DNA of 5,064 nt from an uncultured Pseudomonadales bacterium (GCA_938082955.1 CALKDE010000164.1:1-5064); one strand, 5' to 3'; counted from the stretch's first letter, positions 1 to 4,520 are shown. Notes: generated from the letters alone by a model not told the origin. A program made the numbers and translations.

Positions 1-279
1 GATCGATAGGTGAAGTGGTGTTGCGCCATTCATTGCGGCACCGGACGCGGCAACTTCCTCCAACACGATAGCCGCTTCTTGAATGCCTTTGCCTGCGCCG
101 CCGTATTTTTCAGGCATGGCTATGCCGATCCAGCCTGCCTTCGCGACTTCATTGAAAAAAGCTAATGGATAGTCTTTTTCTCTATCACATTGCTCCCAGT
201 AGTCATCGGGATAGCCACTGCAGAGCTTGCGAATCGATTCTCGAATCAGGCCTTGTTCTTGTGTCTCAATAAAATCCAC
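1..279 (-). CDS. Acyl-CoA dehydrogenase, N-terminal part (cut by window edge)
   Basis: Reading leftward, the frame opens with GTG at 279-277 and runs to the window edge, giving 93 residues that begin VDFIETQEQGLIRES. The segment AKAGWIGIAMPEKYGGAGKG (about residues 45-64), followed by EAAIVLEEVA, is the classic N-terminal helical region of FAD-dependent acyl-CoA dehydrogenases, in which GW.G...PE.YGG is diagnostic. The start is GTG because an in-frame TAG lies three codons upstream and the next ATG falls inside the conserved motif. It begins two bases after the stop of the CoA-ester lyase, so it is probably translationally coupled to it. GGGGAA about 9 nt upstream is a weak ribosome site. The family oxidises acyl-CoA to 2-enoyl-CoA and passes electrons to ETF. 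The substrate cannot be read here. Its position suggests a C4-C5 branched or dicarboxylic acyl-CoA. The FAD-binding and catalytic Glu regions lie outside the window. Confidence 0.88.
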   Translation of the reverse strand, partial: MDFIETQEQGLIRESIRKLCSGYPDDYWEQCDREKDYPLAFFNEVAKAGWIGIAMPEKYGGAGKGIQEAAIVLEEVAASGAAMNGATPLHLSI

Positions 280-281
280 GG

Positions 282-1175
282 CTAGCTATTCCCCGGGGCA
301 TTGCGCCGCGCCAGCGCCAATACTTGTTGCGCACGTTTTAGATGAGGCACATCGACCATCTCGCCGTCGAATTTAAAGGCCATTGCCCCTTTAGCTTGCT
401 GCTCTTCGAATGCAGCCACAAGCGCTGTCGCCGCTTCTATCTCGGCGACACTTGGTGTGAACGCTTCATTCACAATATCAATCTGATCGGGGTGAATGGT
501 CAGCTTCGCGGTAAAACCCATGTCCGCTGCCGTCTTACATTCTTTTGCTAAACCCTCAGTGTTTTTGATGTCGACATACACCGCATCAATCGGCTGCACT
601 TTGGCTGCTACTGCCGCGAGCAGGCACATCGAACGTACAAAGCTAAACACTTCTAAATAATTTCCTTGCTCATCACGCTTCGCTCTCGCGCCTAGCGAGA
701 CAGACAAGTCCTCCGCCCCCCAGGTGACACCATCAACGCGTTCGTGATTAACCATTTGCGCGAGGTTAAATACCGCCGCAGCCATCTCGGTGCCGATCAA
801 CAACAGCTTTATATCACTGTAGTCAGCGCCCGCGACTTTTTCTTGATTGATAATTAGTTGATCGACAGCATGCACCGCCTTGAGATCTAACACCTTAGGC
901 AACACGATGCCGTCGGGCCGGTGTTGCAACACCGCCTCTAGATCTTCCCTACCCCATTCAGAATCCATGGGGTTTATGCGAACGAGTTTTTCTTGGTTCT
1001 TGAAGTCGGCATTAGCCAGCCAATCACAGACTTCATCTCGAGCTATGCCTTTGCGATCTGGCGTTACCGAATCTTCCAAGTCGAGAATTAAGGAATCCGC
1101 GGCAAGGCCTAAGGCCTTATTCAGCATCTTCTCGTTGCCACCGGGGACGAAGTGAATCGATCTTCGCAATGTCAT
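282..1175 (-). CDS. CitE/HpcH-family CoA-ester lyase (citramalyl-CoA or malyl-CoA lyase type)
   Basis: A complete 297-residue TIM-barrel lyase, the usual length for CitE-like proteins. It opens with RRSIHFVPGGNEKML, the family's phosphate/CoA-binding start. LDLEDSV (31-37), VRINP with R66, GTE with E130, WGAEDLS with E155/D156 (expected Mg ligands), and KLTIHPDQ (224-231) follow in order. The C-terminal DGEMVDVPH (270-278) is the lid segment that usually closes over the CoA ester. The family cleaves or condenses 3-hydroxyacyl-CoA esters: (S)-citramalyl-CoA to acetyl-CoA and pyruvate, malyl-CoA to acetyl-CoA and glyoxylate, or beta-methylmalyl-CoA. The adjacent hydratases and the divergent CoA-transferase favour citramalyl-CoA or beta-methylmalyl-CoA (inference). 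A bona fide citrate lyase subunit is unlikely because no citD/citF genes are present. The ATG at 1175 follows GGGAG at a 6-nt spacing. The gene lies 46 nt after the MaoC gene and 2 nt before the dehydrogenase, so it is the middle gene of a minus-strand operon. Confidence 0.9.
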   Translation of the reverse strand: MTLRRSIHFVPGGNEKMLNKALGLAADSLILDLEDSVTPDRKGIARDEVCDWLANADFKNQEKLVRINPMDSEWGREDLEAVLQHRPDGIVLPKVLDLKAVHAVDQLIINQEKVAGADYSDIKLLLIGTEMAAAVFNLAQMVNHERVDGVTWGAEDLSVSLGARAKRDEQGNYLEVFSFVRSMCLLAAVAAKVQPIDAVYVDIKNTEGLAKECKTAADMGFTAKLTIHPDQIDIVNEAFTPSVAEIEAATALVAAFEEQQAKGAMAFKFDGEMVDVPHLKRAQQVLALARRNAPGNS

Positions 1176-1181
1176 TTATCA

Positions 1182-1186
1182 CTCCC
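1182..1186 (-). promoter_or_regulatory. Ribosome binding site of the CoA-ester lyase
   Basis: GGGAG on the minus strand, six bases before the ATG at 1175. It is the clearest Shine-Dalgarno in the window and fixes the lyase start. The 46-nt gap to the MaoC stop shows no terminator, in line with one transcript. Confidence 0.7.
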
Positions 1187-1221
1187 AGGTACTGCCTTTA
1201 ACGGTAGCTTACACATAATGT

Positions 1222-1674
1222 TCATGTTGGTAGCCTGAGCATCATGCCCTTTCTAATACACTCACAAACAATTTCGTCTCGCTGATTGATACCCAGATGT
1301 TCGAACCAAACGATGCCTCTATCGAGCTTGGATTTTGACTCACGCTTGTCTATTATTTTTGTTTGCGCTCGCAGGGTATCGCCGATAAAAACCGGATTGG
1401 GAAACTCCACCTTATCCATCCCCAGATTACCAATTGTTGTGCCCAATGTCGTATCGCCAACGGACAAACCAACCACCAGGCCAAGCGTGAAATAGCTATT
1501 CACTAATATCTGCCCGAACTGTGTTGTTTTCGCGAATTGCGCATCGATATGCAGCGGCTGCGGGTTATGGGTCATGGTGCTGAACAGTAGGTTATCAGTC
1601 TCTGTCACCGTGCGGTGAGGCTGATGTTCAAACAACATTCCGACCTCTAGCTCTTCAAAATACTTTCCTTTCAC
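1222..1674 (-). CDS. Single-hotdog MaoC-type acyl-CoA hydratase/dehydratase
   Basis: A 150-residue protein with one MaoC hotdog domain. It starts KGKYFEELEVGMLFEH, the conserved family opening. The active-site segment is STMTHNPQPLHIDAQFA (about 32-48): N37 and H42 form the N-x4-H version of the D-x4-H hydratase dyad. FGQILVNSYFTLGLVVGLSV (53-72) is the hotdog helix, and the end NQRDEIVCECIRKGMMLRLP is typical of the FkbR2/mesaconyl-CoA-hydratase-like branch. Expected chemistry is reversible hydration of a 2-enoyl-CoA, perhaps beta-methylmalyl-CoA/mesaconyl-CoA or a related C5 ester (inference). Characterised mesaconyl-CoA (beta-methylmalyl-CoA) dehydratases are about twice this length, so it would probably work as a dimer or on another substrate. 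The start codon is GTG (1674-1672), chosen because GGAG lies 7 nt upstream. It is the first gene of the minus-strand operon. Confidence 0.85.
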   Translation of the reverse strand: MKGKYFEELEVGMLFEHQPHRTVTETDNLLFSTMTHNPQPLHIDAQFAKTTQFGQILVNSYFTLGLVVGLSVGDTTLGTTIGNLGMDKVEFPNPVFIGDTLRAQTKIIDKRESKSKLDRGIVWFEHLGINQRDEIVCECIRKGMMLRLPT

Positions 1675-1872
1675 TCGATGACTCCAGCTATGTTCATAGG
1701 TGCTTCTACTCTATTCTCAATATAGATAGGCGATAGAGAGCGAGATACTTTTCAAAGCTTATTTTATTAGCATCTTGTACTATCATCCATTAGATTCTAT
1801 CAAGTTAGCACCCTTTGCGGTGTCCGGATAGTTACAGACAGCTACGACCATATACGGATAGAGTCGCCCACA
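1675..1872. promoter_or_regulatory. Divergent intergenic region between the two CoA-ester operons
   Basis: A 198-bp AT-richer spacer that must hold promoters for both operons. I see no strong sigma-70 pair. On the plus strand TTGTAC (1775-1780) with TATCAA (1798-1803) is a weak candidate at 17-bp spacing. On the minus strand TTGAAA lies over the ctTTTCAAag stretch near 1749-1754, but no good -10 sits at the right distance. CGGATAG occurs twice in direct orientation at 1825-1831 and 1855-1861, exactly 30 bp apart. CTCTAT (1709-1714) and ATAGAG (1733-1738) form an inverted pair. These are possible regulator sites, but no regulator gene lies in the window. The plus-strand ATG at 1873 has only a weak purine stretch (GGATAGAG) before it. 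Confidence 0.4.
1682..1685 (-). promoter_or_regulatory. Ribosome binding site deciding the GTG start of the MaoC gene
   Basis: GGAG on the minus strand, seven bases before GTG at 1674. No in-frame ATG precedes the conserved KGKYFEELEVG opening at a usable distance, so this site supports the GTG start. Confidence 0.55.
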
Positions 1873-2739
1873 ATGCAGAATGATTCGCAGCAGCAATTTT
1901 CCGAATGGATAGGCAAGGCGCAATCCGCCTCAAGCATCCTAACAATAGCTCCTATGGAAGGTCTCGCCGCGACTCTGGATCGGGACAGCACCACCTTCTC
2001 ACTCGGCGATGCGCTGCCCCCGCTTTGGCATTGGCTGTATTTCCTTGAAACCTCGAAACAGTCTGAACTTGCCGAAGACGGGCATCCACACCGAGGCGAC
2101 TTCTTACCACCGATTGATCTGCCGCGACGCATGTGGGCCGGCAGTAGGCTGAACTTCATCCGCCCCTTACTAGCTGGCGAGACTATTAAACGCCGCTCTA
2201 CCATTCAATCGATCAAATTAAAGCAAGGACGATCCGGCAGCCTTGGTTTCGTCTGTGTGGCGCATGAGTTGTCCGACTCATCAGGCTTGCTGTTGATCGA
2301 AGAGCACGACATCGTCTACAGGGGCATGCCCACCGGCACTGTCTCCGCGCAGTCTCCTGTCAAGGCAGATGAAGATCATGACTTCGCGCGCACGGTCACG
2401 CCAGACCCGATCCTGCTTTTTCGCTATTCAGCGTTGACCTTTAACGGCCATAGAATTCACTATGACCGAGCCTATGCAATCGATGCCGAGTCCTACCCTG
2501 GTCTGGTTGTACACGGTCCGCTGCTAGCCACCTTCCTATTAGAGCTATTCGCCGACAATTATCCCGACGCGACCCTTTCTGGCTTCAGTTTCAAGGCAAT
2601 AAAGCCTGTATTTGATATCGATTCATTTCAGGTTTGTGGTAACAAACCGGACAATACCGGCAACGCGAAACTCTGGATCGCAGACAACGCCGGCAACCTC
2701 TGCATGGAGGCGCGCGTAGAGCTGGCCAACACACAATGA
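1873..2739 (+). CDS. Two-hotdog MaoC hydratase, mesaconyl-C4-CoA / itaconyl-CoA hydratase type
   Basis: A complete 288-residue protein with the double-hotdog layout of the Meh/Ich (HTD2-like) hydratases, which are usually about 270-290 residues. The N-terminal hotdog (about 1-150) contains LPRRMWAGSRLNFIRPLLAG (83-102), a signature of this branch. The C-terminal hotdog (about 175-285) carries the catalytic segment YSALTFNGHRIHYDRAYA (185-202), where N191 and H196 form the N-x4-H dyad, then YPGLVVHGPLLATFLLELF. Known relatives hydrate mesaconyl-C4-CoA or itaconyl-CoA to (S)-citramalyl-CoA. Which substrate applies here cannot be told from sequence, and related 3-methylfumaryl-CoA hydratases are another possibility. 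It is the first gene of the plus-strand operon, and its TGA overlaps the ATG of the CoA-transferase (ATGA), so the two are probably translationally coupled and made together. No signal peptide or membrane segment is visible, so it should be cytosolic. Confidence 0.87.
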   Translation: MQNDSQQQFSEWIGKAQSASSILTIAPMEGLAATLDRDSTTFSLGDALPPLWHWLYFLETSKQSELAEDGHPHRGDFLPPIDLPRRMWAGSRLNFIRPLLAGETIKRRSTIQSIKLKQGRSGSLGFVCVAHELSDSSGLLLIEEHDIVYRGMPTGTVSAQSPVKADEDHDFARTVTPDPILLFRYSALTFNGHRIHYDRAYAIDAESYPGLVVHGPLLATFLLELFADNYPDATLSGFSFKAIKPVFDIDSFQVCGNKPDNTGNAKLWIADNAGNLCMEARVELANTQ

Positions 2740-3923
2740 GCAACACGCCGCCACTTAATGGCATAACGGTAGTCTCACTTGAACACGCTATCGCCGCCCC
2801 ACTGTGCACTCGGCAACTCGCCGAACTTGGTGCGCGGGTGATTAAAGTAGAACGAAGAAGCAGCGGAGACTTCGCCCGCCACTACGATGATCGCGTTCTG
2901 GGTCAATCCTCACACTTTGTCTGGACCAACAGATCGAAACAAAGCCTAACGCTGGATTTAAAGCACAAGGACTCCGGACAAATCCTGCAAAGGCTGCTGG
3001 AATCCAGTGATGTGCTCGTGCAAAATCTAGCACCGGGAGCAACCCGCAAAATGGGCCTGGATTTCGAACAGCTCAGCAAGCAATATGAAAAGCTCATCGT
3101 CTGCAATATCTCCGGCTACGGTCCTGCTGGCCCCTATGAGTACAAAAAGGCCTACGATCTATTGGTACAGGCCGAAGCAGGATTCCTCAGCATCACCGGC
3201 ACCGAGAATGAAATGGTCAAGAGCGGCGTCTCCATAGCGGATATAGCGGCGGGCATGCAGGCACAGACGGCGATACTAGCAGCGCTAATTCAACGCTCGA
3301 AGACTAACCAAGGCAGCAACATCGACATCTCCATGCTCGAAGCTATGGTCGAATGGATGGGCTTTCCACTGAACTATGCCTACGACGGCGCATCGGCGCC
3401 ACAGCGAACCGGCTCAGATCACGCCAGCATCTATCCCTATGGCGCGTTTGTTACCCGAGACGAGAAAGTCATCATGCTGGGTCTACAGAACGAGCGAGAG
3501 TGGGCAGTATTCTGCCAGAGCGTACTCGAGCGACCCGATCTTACAACCGACCCAAGATTTGCCAAGAATGTCTCTCGTTCATCCAACCGAGAACCACTTA
3601 AAGAGATAATCGAAGAGAAGTTCTCCAAGTTCACCTGTGAAGAGGTAGCGACGAGATTAGATCAGGCGCAAATAGCCTTCGCGAATGTAAATGACATGCC
3701 CCAAGTCTGGAATCACCCCCAGCTACATGCACTTAATCGATTAATCGATACGGAAACACCTCAGGGAACCGTCAAGAGCTTCAAACCACCGGGCAATAAC
3801 AGTAGTTATGAACCTAGCTTAGGGCCAGTTCCAGCACTGGGGGAACACACTGAAGATATTCTCGCCGATCTGGGCTTCGACGCCAGTGAAATCAAGCTTT
3901 TTCAGGAAAATGAAGTAGTTTAG
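2736..3923 (+). CDS. Class III (CaiB/BaiF) CoA-transferase, itaconate/mesaconyl-CoA type
   Basis: A complete 395-residue family III CoA-transferase of normal length. It begins LNGITVVSLEHAIAAPLCTR, the conserved strand and CoA-binding start, then LGARVIKVER, WTNRSKQSLTLDLK (63-76), VLVQNLAPGATRKMGLDF, and NISGYGPAGPY (124-134). KKAYDLLVQAEAGF (137-150) includes D141, the expected catalytic aspartate that forms the acyl-CoA anhydride/thioester. It ends PALGEHTEDILADLGF, the family's usual C-terminus. It would transfer CoA to a dicarboxylate, or move it within one. With the neighbouring hydratase and divergent lyase, the likely reactions are succinyl-CoA:itaconate CoA-transfer or the mesaconyl-C1/C4 CoA shift (inference). 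The start overlaps the previous stop by four bases (ATGA). The only nearby GGAGG is about 25 nt upstream, too far to act directly, which favours coupling. The closing bases lie in a 20-bp direct repeat, described separately. Confidence 0.9.
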   Translation: MSNTPPLNGITVVSLEHAIAAPLCTRQLAELGARVIKVERRSSGDFARHYDDRVLGQSSHFVWTNRSKQSLTLDLKHKDSGQILQRLLESSDVLVQNLAPGATRKMGLDFEQLSKQYEKLIVCNISGYGPAGPYEYKKAYDLLVQAEAGFLSITGTENEMVKSGVSIADIAAGMQAQTAILAALIQRSKTNQGSNIDISMLEAMVEWMGFPLNYAYDGASAPQRTGSDHASIYPYGAFVTRDEKVIMLGLQNEREWAVFCQSVLERPDLTTDPRFAKNVSRSSNREPLKEIIEEKFSKFTCEEVATRLDQAQIAFANVNDMPQVWNHPQLHALNRLIDTETPQGTVKSFKPPGNNSSYEPSLGPVPALGEHTEDILADLGFDASEIKLFQENEVV

Positions 3924-3933
3924 AACCTAGCTT
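3801..3933. repeat. Pair of 20-bp direct repeats across the CoA-transferase 3' end
   Basis: The stretch 3801-3820, inside the coding sequence, recurs at 3914-3933, across the TAG stop. Both read AGTAGTT, two variable bases, then GAACCTAGCTT, so 18 of 20 positions agree. The offset is 113 bp, not a multiple of three, so the two copies are read in different frames. It may come from a small duplication or be chance. Confidence 0.45.
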
Positions 3934-3949
3934 CTCGTATCCTCTAGGT
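3925..3949 (+). other. Weak hairpin after the CoA-transferase stop
   Basis: ACCTAG (3925-3930) and CTAGGT (3944-3949) can pair around a 13-nt loop just after the stop. There is no T-run, so it is at best a weak transcript end. No convincing terminator for the plus-strand operon is seen before the promoter-like site at 3956, so read-through into the tRNA region is possible. Confidence 0.3.
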
Positions 3950-3968
3950 CTGTGTTATTATGCCCGCG
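3932..3968 (+). promoter_or_regulatory. Candidate stable-RNA promoter upstream of the hairpin/tRNA region
   Basis: TATTAT (3956-3961) is a good -10 element and is followed at once by GCCCGCG, a GC-rich discriminator typical of stringently controlled rRNA/tRNA promoters. The matching -35 (TTCTCG near 3932-3937, 18-bp spacing) is poor. Transcription would start near 3968 and run through hairpin repeats A and B into tRNA-Ser about 260 nt downstream. No equally good promoter lies immediately upstream of the tRNA. Confidence 0.45.
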
Positions 3969-3985
3969 ATTTTGGAGAGGCAGTC

Positions 3986-4014
3986 AGCAGCCAAAACCCT
4001 TAAAGGGTGCTGCT
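3986..4014 (+). other. Hairpin in the presumed tRNA leader
   Basis: Outer stem AGCAGC (3986-3991) with GCTGCT (4009-4014), a one-sided CAAA bulge (3992-3995), and inner stem ACCCTT (3996-4001) with AAGGGT (4003-4008) around a single A. The plus strand has no following T-run. On the minus strand the inner stem is followed by TTTT, so a weak minus-strand terminator is possible. The stretch 4015-4041 after it is AT-rich with no recognisable feature. Confidence 0.5.
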
Positions 4015-4041
4015 CCTAAAAACAATCTAGCTAAAATCCAA

Positions 4042-4110
4042 GGAGCGCAAGCTCCGCAGACAGACGAAAGCTGCCCCGAAGGGGCGAAGAATTTGGCTTA
4101 GCCAAATTAT
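4042..4110 (+). repeat. Multi-hairpin repeat, copy A
   Basis: First of three related units. It has four parts in order: hairpin GGAGC-GCAA-GCTCC (4042-4055), with a GNRA-type loop; CGCAGAC (4055-4061) leading into a bulged CAG..GAAA..CTG hairpin (4061-4073); GCCCC-GAA-GGGGC (4073-4085); and an AT-rich palindrome with arms AATTTGGCT (4090-4098) and AGCCAAATT (4100-4108). A GAGTCAAAG tail links it to copy B. The same order recurs 77 nt later in B. GNRA-type loops on the plus strand suggest that this strand is the folded RNA. Confidence 0.75.
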
Positions 4111-4118
4111 GAGTCAAA

Positions 4119-4190
4119 GAAGCGTAAGCTGCGCAGACGGCCGAAGGCCGCCCCGCAAGGGGAGAGATAATTAGCTCAGCTAATTATCGA
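4119..4190 (+). repeat. Multi-hairpin repeat, copy B
   Basis: Second unit, in tandem with A. Parts: a short AGC-GTAA-GCT hairpin (4121-4130), again with a GNRA-type loop; CGCAGAC (4132-4138); CGGCC-GAA-GGCCG (4138-4150); CCCC-GCAA-GGGG (4151-4162); and a perfect 23-nt palindrome with 11-nt arms around C4177 (4166-4188). Stems differ in sequence from A but keep pairing and order. It is followed by GAATCAATCCCG, which recurs in similar form after copy C. Confidence 0.75.
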
Positions 4191-4192
4191 AT

Positions 4193-4213
4193 CAATCCCG
4201 ACCGATGGGATTG
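4193..4213 (+). other. Hairpin just upstream of tRNA-Ser
   Basis: CAATCCC (4193-4199) pairs perfectly with GGGATTG (4207-4213) around a 7-nt loop. It ends 17 nt before the tRNA 5' end and could guide leader processing. The corresponding region after copy C keeps AATCCCG but has lost the pairing partner. Confidence 0.5.
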
Positions 4214-4230
4214 CACAGAGTTCGATTTAT

Positions 4231-4320
4231 GGAGAGATGGCCGAGTGGCTGAAGGCGCGCCCCTGCTAAGGGCGTATAGGGGAAACTTTATCGAGGGTTC
4301 GAATCCCTCTCTCTCCGCCA
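4231..4320 (+). tRNA. tRNA-Ser (anticodon GCU)
   Basis: A full class II tRNA. Acceptor GGAGAGA (4231-4237) pairs with TCTCTCC (4310-4316), the discriminator is G4317, and CCA is encoded at 4318-4320. The anticodon stem CGCCC (4258-4262) pairs with GGGCG (4270-4274) around loop CTGCTAA, with anticodon GCT at 4265-4267, so it reads AGC and AGU serine codons. The long variable arm AGGG-GAAA-CTTT (4278-4289) and the G discriminator are serine features. The T arm is GAGGG (4293-4297) with CCCTC (4305-4309) around TTCGAAT. It sits in a long structured leader, and its 3' end is part of a 65-nt inverted repeat. All stems are intact, so it should be functional. Confidence 0.97.
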
Positions 4321-4372
4321 TAACCAAAAAACCCGACTTTAAGTCGGGTTTTTTGGTTATGGCGGAGAGAGA
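4308..4372. repeat. Perfect 65-nt inverted repeat fused to the tRNA 3' end
   Basis: Each base from 4308 to 4339 pairs with its mirror from 4372 to 4341 around T4340, giving 32-bp arms with no mismatch. The left arm contains the last two T-stem bases, the whole 3' acceptor strand, the discriminator and CCA of tRNA-Ser. The right arm therefore carries GGCGGAGAGAGA, which duplicates the sense of the tRNA's own 5' acceptor strand. The core of the palindrome is the terminator. It could form a cruciform in DNA, or a long hairpin in read-through RNA that would compete with the tRNA acceptor stem. Confidence 0.93.
4326..4354. terminator. Bidirectional intrinsic terminator after tRNA-Ser
   Basis: AAAAAA (4326-4331), CCCGACTT (4332-4339), T, AAGTCGGG (4341-4348), TTTTTT (4349-4354). 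An 8-bp stem with a six-base T-run on each strand makes it a strong Rho-independent terminator both for the tRNA (plus) and for transcripts arriving from purU (minus). Release at the T-run would leave a short trailer on the tRNA and stop before the far arm of the palindrome is made. Confidence 0.9.
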
Positions 4373-4398
4373 TTGGAAGAGAAGCCTCCGGTTCGCAA

Positions 4399-4469
4399 GC
4401 TGCGTAGCAGCGCACACGGCCAAAGGCCGCCCCGAAGGGGTTTTGTAATTAGCTAAGCTAATTTCAAAA
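4399..4469 (+). repeat. Multi-hairpin repeat, copy C
   Basis: Third unit, beyond the tRNA. Parts: GCTGC-GTA-GCAGC (4399-4411); CGCACAC (4411-4417), matching CGCAGAC of A and B; CGGCC-AAA-GGCCG (4417-4429); CCCC-GAA-GGGG (4430-4440); and an AT palindrome with arms AATTAGCT and AGCTAATT around A4455, extended by TTTTG (4441-4445) pairing with CAAAA (4465-4469) across one mismatch. It is closest to copy B and is followed by AATGAATCCCG. The first hairpin is rebuilt relative to A and B, and the unit's left border is blurred (4381-4398). Confidence 0.72.
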
Positions 4470-4520
4470 TGAATCCCGGGCGACGAGTTCGAGTACAGCG
4501 CTCAATTCAGTGCATTTATC

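Noticed and set aside
342..1155. Plus-strand frames at 342-551 and 880-1155 opposite the lyase
   Set aside because: Shadow frames of the conserved CitE-like gene without protein-like composition.
1842..2204. Minus-strand 120-codon frame opposite the double-hotdog hydratase
   Set aside because: It is low-complexity, Ser/Arg/Cys-rich and antisense to a clearly conserved protein. No family features or ribosome site support it.
2591..3634. Short frames in both directions overlapping the CoA-transferase
   Set aside because: All overlap the conserved 395-residue protein in other frames and show no recognisable domain.
3986..4014. Intrinsic terminator of the CoA-transferase operon
   Set aside because: The hairpin is good but no T-run follows on the plus strand, so I list it only as a hairpin.
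4184..4423. Minus-strand reading frame with AEREGFEPS
   Set aside because: It is the translated antisense of tRNA-Ser, and REGFEPS is the well-known spurious peptide from serine tRNA genes.
4245..4448. Plus-strand reading frame through tRNA-Ser, the terminator and copy C
   Set aside because: It is made entirely of RNA-gene and hairpin sequence and starts inside the tRNA.
4042..4469. CRISPR array
   Set aside because: Only three diverged units with several hairpins each, two tandem and one 278 nt away. There are no identical repeats, unique equal-length spacers or cas genes.
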